Source: Meandrina meandrites (lineage: Eukaryota; Cnidaria; Anthozoa; Scleractinia; Meandrinidae). From it: a stretch of 64,000 nucleotides of DNA. Positions 23,601-32,009 of this stretch are shown here, one piece after another. The position numbers were made by a program, and so were the translations under genes. The notes beneath the pieces are model-generated. The model saw only the letters and a program-made list of their open reading frames with translations. It had not been told where the DNA came from and made no database searches. The stretch lies in contig OY855913.1 of NCBI GenBank assembly GCA_963693305.1, positions 24,326,614-24,390,613 of the forward strand. Reading direction: 5' to 3'. Position 1 is the stretch's first letter. Every line of letters starts with the position of its first letter.

Positions 23601-26600
23601 ATCACAAATATCGTAGCCGATACACCTCAACGAAAACAGCTGGGGAGCTCAAATATTGCAATTGTTTTTGGCGTTTTTGATAAAACAATTATTCCACTCG
23701 CGCCTCGTTGGTTATCTACCTAACGCGCGCTCGTGGAATAATTGTTAAGTATACCACGGCTCATATCTATGGGTTGCATTTCATTCTGGTCTCCCAGCTC
23801 TCGTCGCGGCTACAAAAAGCCTGTCGAAAAGCTTTTCATACAAGCTGGCGTTACTGCGAATTTTTCCCGTACTAATTTTGCGAGAGGAGGTTAAGATGTC
23901 TCAATACAGTTTTTTTTTTTCTGGACCATTGCTTTCATTTTCAATTGGTCGTTTAGCAAACTTTCCAGACTCGAATCGATGTGAAATTTACACCAGATTT
24001 TGGACTTAGATTTAGAGTGTGATTAAATATATATAAAATCGGTATTTCCTTAACGATAAACAGAAAACTACGAAATCAGTAAAACCTGGCTTTTACGCGA
24101 ATCACATTTGAAGCAAAAAAAAAAAACTCATTTTCTTTATCGCGATTCCGAGAATTGGATTTTTTCTTACGATCACTCCGTTATATGTTTAAGGTAATTT
24201 TCCATTTTAGTGCTTTTTCAAAAAGTTTGAAAAAGGCTCGTGGTAATTACGGGGGCACTCGTCCATGACAAACTTTGCGTTATAACTTTTTAGGCTTTGA
24301 CACGATGGCTGTGAAACTTTGGGGAAAATGTTCAACTATCATTCGGTAATAATAATATGAAATTCGATTTAACAAAAGACGAATACGTTTTAATGATATT
24401 GGCGTTTATAATCCATCAAATATTTTTCGCGCGCGCGATTGGTCTAAACACGTCACGTGATGCAGCCAAAACTGGGGAATATCAGATAATATTCCCAAAG
24501 TGATATTCCCCAGTTTTGGAACTCTGCGATTTACGTTCGCACGTTTAGCTTTTATCCCGAGTAAATTGTTAAAATGAATAAAACTTAACACTTTGAACAG
24601 ACTAATAATGTTTTGAGCGCTTACAGAATTTCTTTGGCGTTTAAAAGCTTTGAAAAAAGGTCTCCCAAAATGCGGCCTTGTAAAAAATATTTGAAGGATA
24701 ATAAACACAATAGCATCAATTTGGCTTCAAAAATATGCACAGATGTTTGTCCTTGGACATTATCTGTTCCTCGAAGCTCACAGTTTTCCTCGAGCTTCGC
24801 TCTCGGAAAACTGTTCGCTTCTCGGAACAGATAATGCCCGCGGACAAATATCCGTGCATATTTTCGCGCCAAATGGAGGCTATTGTTTATTTAACTAGAG
24901 CAACTTTTTTTTTTAACAAAATCGCATCAAGTAAAAGATTTGGCTAATAGTTGTTGCGCTTAATTTGTGGAATCAGCTCTGATATTGAGTTAATGCATAC
25001 CATAGCCAAGTTTCAGGAAAATCGTTGGTGCAGAAGTGCAGAAATATTGAGGTCATCTTAATTCAACTCTAACTTTCTACTGAAAGTTTCTATAATTGAC
25101 GCTCGAAGATAAAAAAAGGCACGAACCAGGCCCGTAGGGTGGATTCTGTTGAGGGGGGTTCTTTTATTTTTGGGAGGTATATTTTAGCGCCAGAGGCGCG
25201 AGCCTCTAGGGGGTGTTTGGGGCATGCCCCCCCCCCCCCCCCCCAAGAACATTTTGCAAATTTAGATTTTCTCAAGTGCAATTTCCTGCATTTTGAGATC
25301 GTTACTGAGGTGGGATACATTTTCCTTCAATATTAGCTCTTCGGAAAGTAATTTTCATTTTAAAAAATTCTGAAATATTCAGAAATAAGTGTGTGCATCT
25401 AGACAGTTTTCAAAACACAAATATTAAAATTACATGCAGGGTGGATGAGTGTACAAGAAATTGAAAGAATGATGAATTATGATGACTTATCTGACGTCAA
25501 TTAACCAATCACTCACCGACGAACCGGCTGGCCAGCTGAGGTCAAGAATAAAGCGACGTTCATCGCTGTCCGGCTTAGGAACGGCGTTCAATGTAACCTG
25601 TTTCAGGCTCTCTCCCGCCTTCGCTCGCCTCAGTCTCCCCCTTGGTTTTTCTTCTCTCGCCCGCTTTTTTCGCTCGCCCCCAATTGCAACTACCGAGAGC
25701 CTGGAACAGGCTAAGATCAATGGAGACAAGGCTATAGGCGCCACGAAAGGATTGCGTGCAAATGGACCGCAAACGGATCCTAACGCAAGTTCCGTTAACA
25801 GGTAGCTGTCAACGGCACACGGAAAATCTAATTCACCTTTGTGATTGCGAAAAATCGCTAGAAGGTAAAACCCCATGATAATCGTAACCGATTGGCCACC
25901 CAAACTCTAAGTAGTCACAAACTACCACATCCGAATACTCGGTCAGTAAAGACCGCTATAAGGGAAGAGTTACCGAAGTTGGCACAGATAAACGCGCCCC
26001 TAAAAAATTGGGCTGCCCCGAGGCGTAAACTTGAGTATGCAACGTGACAAAAGAATTTGGCTCGAAAGGGTTGGCGTCTGGGGAAACAAACGATTGGGAC
26101 AAACTACCCACACTAGAACTAACACTAGACCTAATACTAGGCTGCACTACATGCAGCGAGAAAACATCATAACAATCATCAGTAATAACTAAAGGAGCTG
26201 TGACTTGCAAAGCATGCAAAGGAGTGTCATTCTCACTGCCCGAAGCAGAGTAAACCACTCCATTAAGTCTAGAGTCTAGATAACACTAAGCTTCCGCATA
26301 AGATGTAGAGTCTTGAAGACATGAACAAAGTCTAGAGTCTGGTTTTAAGTCTGAAACAGAAAGTCTTGAGTCTTGCAAACAAGAAGGATCGTGAGTCAGG
26401 TCATTCAGCGGCTCCTAAAGTTCTAGTCAGGGTGCAGTCATTCCGGAAGAGTTGTCCACCACCAAAGGGCAATCTTTGGAAAATTCCGTATGTCGAGCAG
26501 CTACACGCGTGTCTACCCAGCACCGCGCGCAAATGTGCTGCAGCCATTTTCTTTCGCCTCTAAGGGTACCGTAGTGATCTTTGTTTAACTTACAGGCGAC

Positions 26601-29268
26601 ATGTCTAAAATCCCGGCAAAAGAAAACTGCAGTAGAACCTTCCGTGCGCGAAGCCCAGGTCCGAGTTGATGATTTAACTGGGAAGACACAATAGGGTTGG
26701 TGCGCAGATCTTTTAACGTGGCTTCCCTTTGGGGATCCTGAACAGCGCGCTTTTCCAACGCGGCATTGCGCAGGCGAAGTGCTTCCAGTTCTTTCCTCAT
26801 TTGCTCGAGCTGGGAGGACTCCTGCAGGACTTTGTGTCGCTCTTTCTCCTCCTCCAACAGACGCTTCACCTCTGTTAAATCATGTGTTTGGTAGTCGCGT
26901 GACGTGGAGTCTCCGACTGGCGCTGAGACAGGACGAGGATCTGGAGAAAATCCATATACCGGGAATTGTGCACTTTTCCCAGCGTGTATCATGGCGTAAT
27001 CGAGGTGCTTACGAGAACGAAGGTCGTACTGGGAATCAGACATGCTGCTTATTTAAAATTTTAACTTTACAAACACAACTATATAAGAAGTCACTAGCTA
27101 TACACGCAGCGACTCACGCATAGAATAATTGTCTCTACCACGTGCGTGGCGGTATATATAGGGCTACATTAATAATTAACTAAAACATGATCTATTTCGA
27201 CACGCAAATACAATGAAGGTTGCGTGCGTCGAATTAAACATTTATTTAAGCGAAGCTGAAAATCAACCAATTAACCAATCCAAAAGATTAGAACTTCTCA
27301 TTATAGTGCCAAAATGTTGCGGCTTTCTCCGATAATCCTGGCTAGGAAGGTAGTCGTCCGTGTAATCGACCGGTCACAGTCTTTTGATTGTTTTGTGTCA
27401 ATTTATTTTTTTGTCTTTGCAACCTCCCAAAAATGCCGACTCCAAAAATTTTAGGGGGTTCGTTCGAACCCCTCGAACCCCCCCCCCCCCCACCCTACGG
27501 GCCTGCGAACCCACATTTCTGTGAGAAGCGTCTCCAGTGCTTGCTGAATCACAGTGCCTAGCCGATTGTCGATCGTGCGGACCGTTTGAAAGTATCCACA
27601 AGTTCTGTAAACACAATAAAATGCTCGTAAACTTTCTCAGACCTCCAAAGTTGTTTCCCAAAATTTTTCAAATATGATACAGCCGTTCTGTGAAACTCCT
27701 TCTAGGTAGTAATTTCAAGGTTCTGCGATATTTTTGCATCGATTCTTGCTCTGTAACGTGCTGTGAATTGGAGAATTGTTGTCGGGATTATTAGCTACTC
27801 CGCAACTGATCTCTGGTGAAGCAGACGAGCAGTTTTGTTTATACATTTACGAACAGGAAATGAGCACGAGTTATTTAATGCAAAAAAGCACCCTTTTACA
27901 TTGAATAGCTCCAAAAGATTATTTAGTGTACAGTAAAAGATGTTTGAATTCTGCAAACGGCAAGAGATGAAAGATAGCAAAGACGCTGTGTAGCACTTTG
28001 TGTCAGTTAACCTTGTGTATAAAAACTGTATATAAAAAAGTGCTCAATTGATTAAATTAGAGAAGTTTCGGGAATAACCCCTTCATCAGTCGGATGTTTC
28101 AGCCATTAAGCCAGAATTAGCCTGCGAGCAGGCATTTTTTTTAAAGCCAGAATAACGCCCAAACGGCTGAAACATCCGACTGGTTAAGGGGTTATTCCCG
28201 AAACTTCTCTAATTTAATCAATTGAGCACTTTTTTTTTTATATACAGTTTTTATACACAAGGTTAAGAGATGAAAGATTACCGGCGATTTTTCGAAAAAT
28301 GTTTGAATTTTGATGTGTACATGAGGCAGTGCTGGACTATTGCAATTTTGATCGGTTAATCTTTTTCTCGTGATTATCCAAATAAGTACTTAATTAATGG
28401 AAACGAATGTGCAAACGCTTTGCACAATATCACACATTTATACCCCTACGGGTTTCTAACAAACGTGATCTAGTGGTACAAATTTTTTAGTCAAAAATAT
28501 GTCAACATACGTAGGTTTTTGACCACTTTTGGCGTTGCCCTGACGTTGGCAGGTCAACGAATTTTGATGTCACAGGGACTTCAAATTGTCTATGAATGAA
28601 ACTTATGCGCATTTGTACAAAAAGGTTTTTCTGCAGCTGCGATAGAATGCCAATTACGGGAATGTCGAAACCGTAACTAACCACCTCAGTAAAAGACTTA
28701 CGTTTTTGTAGACCAATGCAATCAATCCACTTGTGATCGGGGTTCGCAGAACCTGCTGGTTAACGTAGAAATACTGGGTTTTTGCTACCATCTCGACACA
28801 AATGCTTACGATAAATCCGCTTGTAGCCAGCCATAGCTGAAGGTCACGACTTCCAGCTGCCATGAGCCCGAGAATATAGACTAGAAATACTTGTTGTATT
28901 ACTCGGCACACGCTAGCCAATGTAGCCGTGAAAAATACGAGAACGAGATTCCAGCATCCAATACTTTTGATCACAGTGCTCCACAGGTTTGGTGGACGAT
29001 TTTCAGACTGGCTGTTTTTCAACTCACGGGACCAAGTCATCTCAAATGTCTCTGCAATCTTCCTAGTTGGTTCTTGTCCCACGGTCCATGGGAGGTCGGC
29101 CAGTTCCAAAGGACGCTTGTATCCAAGGCGCAATGTTTTAGAGAGCCAACTGAATGTTATTTTCGAGTAGAATGGCACTTTGTCATGAACGGTTGCAGCC
29201 TCTTCTTTTTCTTCATTTGGTCTGTTTCTAAGCTCTGTGTACGCCACACTTCTCCCTCTTCGAGCCAT
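13723..29268 (-). CDS. ABCC-family transporter (MRP4-like), complete coding region, six exons
   Basis: Gene model on the minus strand: exons 29268-28702, 22629-22250, 21221-19924, 19135-18565, 16995-16862, 14645-13723. Every junction has GT-AG borders and the frame is kept (3873 nt, 1290 aa plus stop). Order: N-terminal L0-like segment (FYSKITFSWLSKTLRLGYKR), TMD1, NBD1, acidic linker, TMD2, NBD2, with no TMD0, matching short ABCCs such as MRP4 (about 1325 aa). NBD1 has Walker A GPAGSGKSS, signature LSGGQKARVSLAR and Walker B DIFLLDSPLKAVD. NBD2 has GRTGAGKSS, LSGGEQQLICIARAL, VVFDEAMANMD and the switch His in LTIAHRLDSI. The family exports organic anions such as conjugates, cyclic nucleotides and bile salts across the plasma membrane; substrate here unknown. 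Six coding exons is compact for an ABCC4 relative. An acceptor at 29277 implies a 5'-UTR intron. Confidence 0.93.
14880..15580. mobile_element. Possible pogo/Tc1-type MITE remnant
   Basis: Within ABCC intron 5. The left end ACAGTGGAACCCCGCT followed by several CTTAATACGGACA and TTACGGACCCCG words is typical of pogo-type MITEs; a degraded right end GAGGTTCCACC lies near 15571. The terminal match is imperfect and the TA duplication is not clean. Confidence 0.5.
15904..16794. mobile_element. Composite foldback element in ABCC intron 5
   Basis: Outer ends CAGGGACCGTGGA (15904) and, in reverse complement, CAGGGACCGCGGA (ending 16794) form TIRs. Inside lie two copies of the TTAA MITE seen at 4160-4476, head to head: one reversed at 16135-16465 with TTAA on both sides (16131, 16466), the other forward from 16470 to about 16762. 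Subterminal GTAGGGTTACAG and GTAGCCCTACC also pair. No ORF. The RNA of this intron could fold into a hairpin of about 300 bp. Confidence 0.75.
16862..16995 (-). CDS. ABCC exon 5 (TMD2, short exon)
   Basis: 134-nt exon with acceptor AATGCAG|ACTTCAAG and donor GCAG|GTAGGT. Encodes LQDKNNTAYMCAVGAARWMA followed by a membrane helix (GIVLLLFTVAIILAVF). It keeps frame with both neighbours. Confidence 0.88.
17879..18240. repeat. Pair of GGCTCGATTACCAGCCGCTG repeats
   Basis: In ABCC intron 4 the motif AGGCTCGATTACCAGCCGCTG at about 17879 recurs at 18189 as AGGCTCGAGTACCAGCCGCTG. Direct repeats about 310 bp apart suggest remnants of a short element family. Confidence 0.6.
18378..18545. repeat. Palindromic element next to ABCC exon 4 donor
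   Basis: Arms CAGGCTCTCGGTCAGTGGGG and, reversed, CCCCACTGACTGAGAGCCCG flank a purine-rich centre with GCGAGCGAAGCGAGCGAA. It ends about 20 bp from the donor of exon 4. A relative with GAGCCTGGAACAGGCT lies at 25590-25715. Confidence 0.75.
18565..19135 (-). CDS. ABCC exon 4 (TMD2)
   Basis: Acceptor ATTTCAG|CC joins in phase to give AVNLALGFWLADLS. Membrane helices and the conserved loop [30 protein letters not shown] follow in sequence, typical of ABCC TMD2 (the motif is split here only for description). It ends EEQFQETLF with donor CAG|GTGAGC. The nearby ATG at 19154 is intronic, not a start. Confidence 0.92.
19924..21221 (-). CDS. ABCC exon 3 (end of TMD1, NBD1, linker)
   Basis: 433 codons in one exon. 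Acceptor TTTCAG|AAAGGAG; KEIRAIQRKNIIYGALTAIR continues the coupling loop. NBD1 covers about residues 125-330 of this exon. The position after the Walker B Asp is Ser (LLDSPLKAVD) where ABCC NBD1s normally have Asp and canonical NBDs Glu. The H-loop is HVTHDKKYL. A linker rich in Glu and Asp follows (EEDEKDVENDVKEPLKDVEP). Donor GAAG|GTATGT. Confidence 0.92.
21355..21412. repeat. Degenerate (TCTA)n tetranucleotide tract
   Basis: ABCC intron 2 carries CTATCTACCTACCTATCTGTC and related units. Confidence 0.7.
22250..22629 (-). CDS. ABCC exon 2 (TMD1 middle)
   Basis: Acceptor GACAG|GTTCTTTC; starts VLSKRSSELADATAGRVINL, the ABCC cytosolic loop before the helices, continues through GIAVLMWYFISWMALVGMLY and RIAMIKNGISGIRTVKMNTW, the conserved coupling loop. 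Donor AG|GTAGGT. Intron 1 upstream is about 6.1 kb. Confidence 0.9.
22723..22862. repeat. Palindromic element next to ABCC exon 2 acceptor
   Basis: TTACACGGTGGCGAAAAGAT and its imperfect reverse complement (ATCTTTGAGCCAACGTGTAA) bound the element; inner arms ATTTTATGTTCGAGTGGCA and TGCCACGAGAACATAAAAT pair as well. The centre carries GAGTGAGCGCAGCGAACGAG. It lies about 95 bp upstream of the exon 2 acceptor in intron 1. Confidence 0.8.
23390..24900. repeat. Cluster of palindromic elements in ABCC intron 1
   Basis: Four units are visible: 23400-23515 (GTGTCATACGG and CACTCGGG/GAGTGGCGTATGG), 23525-23760 (GCAATGGTAT... and AACAATTATTCCACTCGCG with CGCGCTCGTGGAATAATTGTT), 24470-24525 (ACTGGGGAATATCA and TGATATTCCCCAGT) and 24723-24869 (GGACATTATCTGTTCC and GGAACAGATAATGCCC). 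A dispersed-repeat copy lies at 23935-24160. No coding sequence. Confidence 0.7.
25956..26258 (-). CDS. Short Ser/Val-rich ORF inside the same element
   Basis: 100 aa, Ser-, Val- and Pro-rich (PSIRSSVSSSVGSLSQSF), no family recognised. It follows the coiled-coil ORF on the same strand after an AGTCTAGAGTCT-rich tract, so it may be the continuation of that gene after decay or an intron. Weak evidence. Confidence 0.25.
   Translation of the reverse strand: MVYSASGSENDTPLHALQVTAPLVITDDCYDVFSLHVVQPSIRSSVSSSVGSLSQSFVSPDANPFEPNSFVTLHTQVYASGQPNFLGARLSVPTSVTLPL
26585..27043 (-). CDS. Unknown coiled-coil ORF inside the 25127-27505 element
   Basis: 152 aa. The N-terminus MSDSQYDLRSRKHLDYAMI is followed by a Pro/Ser-rich stretch and a clear coiled coil at about residues 52-100 (EVKRLLEEEKERHKVLQESS, LEQMRKELEALRLRNAALEK). 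I do not recognise the family. The style resembles the gag-like or accessory first ORF of a retroelement, and TATA-like sequence (TATATATA near 27152-27160) lies upstream on this strand, but no protease, RT or integrase is visible. Another minus-strand ORF of 100 aa lies at 25956-26258 (MVYSASGSENDTPLHALQV) and could be a later part of the same broken gene. Whether either is translated is unknown. Confidence 0.4.
   Translation of the reverse strand: MSDSQYDLRSRKHLDYAMIHAGKSAQFPVYGFSPDPRPVSAPVGDSTSRDYQTHDLTEVKRLLEEEKERHKVLQESSQLEQMRKELEALRLRNAALEKRAVQDPQREATLKDLRTNPIVSSQLNHQLGPGLRARKVLLQFSFAGILDMSPVS
28008..28265. repeat. Near-perfect inverted repeat with about 100-bp arms
   Basis: Left arm 28008-28104 (TAACCTTGTGTATAAAAACT to CGGATGTTTCAGCC) and right arm about 28163-28265 are reverse complements with very few differences around a spacer of about 58 bp that itself contains GCCTGCGAGCAGGC. 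It lies in ABCC intron 1 and would form a strong hairpin in the pre-mRNA. No ORF or target duplication identified. Confidence 0.88.
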
Positions 29269-29276
29269 GAAATCAA
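28702..29276 (-). CDS. ABCC exon with start codon (TMD1 first part)
   Basis: The ATG is at 29268-29266, preceded by TTGATTTC and, at 29277-29278, a good acceptor (polypyrimidine ending TTTATAG), so a non-coding first exon lies further right. It encodes 189 aa: an L0-like amphipathic segment, then membrane helices around LVLVFFTATLASVCRVIQQV and LWLATSGFIVSICVEM, ending ALVYKN. Donor AAC|GTAAGT at 28701. Confidence 0.88.
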
Positions 29277-29472
29277 CTATAAAGAATAAAAAAACACCAG
29301 TTAGTTACCAAGCGAGCAACAAAATGATGGAAATATACCCTTAGTAATGAACCGTGAGGTTAGCATTACGGGCCGGGCCGGGTATCGTTTTTCCCCCCAC
29401 ATATTTATTGCCATTTTGAAAATACAAAATTGTTTGAAATGCCTCTCATTATAAATATATTTATATTTAGCT

Positions 29473-29607
29473 CTTATTAACCGAGCAGGAGGTCTGTATG
29501 GGAGAATCTTGACCGAGGTCGTGAGTACAGACCGAACGCAGTGAGGTCTGTACCCATGACCGAGGTCAAGATTCTCCCATACAGACCGACTAAGCTCGGT
29601 TAATAAG
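29473..29607. repeat. Palindromic element upstream of ABCC
   Basis: TTATTAACCGAGC and GCTCGGTTAATAA bound arms containing GTCTGTATGGGAGAATCTTG and its reverse complement. About 55-60 bp arms, short centre. It lies 200 bp upstream of the ABCC coding exon, in the presumed 5'-UTR intron or promoter. Confidence 0.8.
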
Positions 29608-30547
29608 ATGTTTATTATATGGCCAAACTAGAAAACTTTTCAGCTTAAAAACTCGCTTCGGTTCGCTGCACTCGCTGACAGTTTGCTAGTAAACGGCGAT
29701 CACGGAAAAATTAGAATAAGAGAAGGTCCATATCATCGGCAGGTATGTTTTCAACTTCTCTAGCCTCTTAAATCGACTGATAGAATATTCGTACAGGTAT
29801 TTCAGTCGCTTTTTATCGTGTTTAGTGCTTTTAACTTCTGACCTTGCAATTACCTCGCAAATTCTTTTCTAGCTGGTGTTTTGATTTCGTGCCTGTGAAC
29901 TGAACGAAAATTTGCCAAAATTTGCTAGTTCTTGCTAGTTCCTTTTTTTCGCGTCAAGCTTTTTGTTCTTCCATTTATTATCTTTTTAGCAGAAACAAGT
30001 CAACGTTTTTGCATTTTTGTTTGTAAACTTTTCAACGTAAGTGCAACCAGTCTAGATGCCGGTCTAGATGGGAAAATCTAGACCGCGGTCAATATTTTAG
30101 CCAATCAAGTTCGCGAATTTGGTAGTTCCCCGTCCTTGTGAAACACGGCCATATAATAATGGTAATTAGTAGAATTCTACCAGTACACTAATGCAAATGC
30201 TGCAATGTGATTGGCTGAGCTATTGCACACTATCAGCCATTAGTGTACAGTTGCCGAAGGTCGTCCACAAAATGCGACGTTTTTATCGTTTTTCCGAAGT
30301 TTTGGAAGGAAGTTTAAATGTAAATGGATAATAAAATTCCCGAGAAGACTAAAAGAAGGACATTAGCGGTTTCTTGACTTTAAAAGCTTGAAATTATTGA
30401 AAAACGGGTGCACGCGCGTAAACAACTGCAAATTTACCAAGGACAATTCAATGCGTGCGATTTTGTTAAAACGTTAAGTTCGATAATGCGTAGGAAAATA
30501 ATTAGAAACCATTATTTGCGTTTATTTCAGTCAGAATTCTACTAAAA

Positions 30548-30650
30548 CAATTAGATTATTCGCTCTCAATTTCTATGAGGTGATAGTTGATTCGGCCTGC
30601 GGCCTCATCAACTATCACCTCATAGAAATCTCGAGCTCATAATCTAATTG
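30548..30650. repeat. Palindrome with 45-bp arms
   Basis: Runs from CAATTAGATTATTCGCTC to GAGCTCATAATCTAATTG; inner arms TTCTATGAGGTGATAGTTGA and TCAACTATCACCTCATAGAA meet around GGCCTGCGGCC. Probably the 3' end of a larger element that includes TAGAATTCTACCAGTACACT at about 30170. Confidence 0.8.
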
Positions 30651-30759
30651 TTAATTATTATTAATTAGATATAAGTACTACGTATATAATTGCCACCTAG
30701 CCTGAAACTTTTTCTGCGTTCAGTGTAGGAGTTGTTCTCGGTTCTGTATTTTTGGTCAA

Positions 30760-31059
30760 CTAGTTCGATGAAATTTCACACTTAATTGGAACTTTAGATT
30801 GTTTTCGACTTGGCCATATATGCAGTTTTGCAAGAGTTATAAAATAGTTCAATAACTCGCATTTTTCCAATTTACCGATGTATACATCTTGTAACGTGAG
30901 TTCTTCACGTTGGCCAGAGAATACAAACCAGAAGTTTTCAAAGTTTTCCCAAAAAGTATTGGTTAGAGGACATTCATAAAATAAATGATTTACGGTTTCT
31001 GGTCCCATTTCGCATTTCGATTGTTTGACGAAATGTATCGCGCGTGCAACGCGGACCAA
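30760..31059 (-). pseudogene. LINE ORF2 C-terminal zinc finger fragment (zf-RVT)
   Basis: The frame contains CEMGPETVNHLFYECPLTNT and FWENFENFWF, the Cys/His zinc-knuckle that ends L1-type ORF2 proteins, then LTLQDVYIGK and the terminal LAKLHIWPSRKQSK. It is a 5'-truncated LINE tail on the minus strand. Its right end abuts, within a few bases, the foldback DNA element beginning near 31018. Confidence 0.8.
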
Positions 31060-32007
31060 TCATAAGACAACTGCTTCTTTGTTTTCCTAAATTGTTGGAC
31101 AAGTTCTAGGTCTCAAAAAACGTATTCGCACTTGTTTTCTGTAACAAGTGACACATTAATGATGAAATCTACCAATTGTTACAAAATTTGTCCGCTAGTG
31201 CGAATTGGCCCTTTTTGTAACAATTGGTAGATTTCATCATTAATGTGTCACTTGTTACAGAAAACAAGTGCGAATACGTTTTTTGAGACACAGAACTTGT
31301 CAAACAATTCGGGAAAACAAAGAAGCACTTGTCTTATGTTTGGTCCGCGTTGCACGCGCGATACATGTTGTCAAACAATAACAAAAACAAGTGCGAACGA
31401 CTTGTTGGACAAGGGCAAATTTTGTCAAAACGGACAAATCTTCAAAGGGGCCGATGTCCTGCCTCAAGGCAGGACGAGTCATGACAAGTCGCATTCCAAC
31501 GCCCCTCGTAATACCAGATAACAATATGTTGTTGATTGGCTATTGTGTTTGGTCTGGATTGTACTAAAAAACAAAACGCGAAATTTTTCCGCGATAGGCG
31601 GCAAAACATGTTTGTGTGCCGAGGTGAGGTCGTGGAAGGATGGTAATACCAGGGTTGGAACAAATGAATGCGGAGGGAAGCAGTTTGTGCCGATAAATGG
31701 AGGGGAAAAGAAATAGTTTACTTGCGACATTTCCCCGCACGAGCACAAAAACATCAGTACACGCGCACTTCAAATGCAAATCGTTTTAAAATTTCTCACC
31801 ACGTGGACCTGCCTGATTATTTGATGTTTGCACAAGACGACCGTGCCGAGAAATGTACTAGGATGCCAGAAGCACGTGCAGAGCTATTGTACTAATAATT
31901 ACACCTTTTGTTTTCTTCAAAATGTCTCTGACTTGTCGCGACAAGTTTGTTTTTGTCAAAAATGTTATGACATTTAAAACTTGTCCGCTAGTGCGAATCG
32001 GCCCTTA
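31018..32007. mobile_element. Foldback derivative of the GGGCCGATTCGCACTAG family
   Basis: The right end (GTCCGCTAGTGCGAATCGGC, to 32004, followed by TTA) is the terminus of the element inserted at 48144-48958. At the left, 31018-31210 is another right-end segment of that family in direct orientation ending TGCGAATTGGCCC, joined at about 31211-31213 to an inverted copy that lacks the last 25 bp. Arms of about 165 bp (31018-31187 and 31213-31378) form a large inverted repeat. Interior includes GCAGGACGAGTC/CCTGCCTC segments also present in the 48144 copy. No transposase. Confidence 0.8.
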
Positions 32008-32009
32008 GT

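Larger units (their letters stand above)
25127..27505. mobile_element. DNA transposon, TIR CAGGCCCGTAGGGTG, 5-bp duplication, 2.38 kb
   Basis: The ends CAGGCCCGTAGGGTG (25127) and CACCCTACGGGCCTG (to 27505) are reverse complements, flanked by CGAAC on both sides (25122-25126, 27506-27510). It sits in ABCC intron 1. Poly-C/poly-G runs lie just inside both ends, as in the element at 7905-8916, which shares the CAGG(G)CCCG start and a 5-bp duplication. The interior contains two minus-strand ORFs (below), a nested GAGCCTGGAACAGGCT repeat at 25590-25715 and an AGTCTAGAGTCT-rich tract at 26265-26385. No recognisable transposase. Confidence 0.8.
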
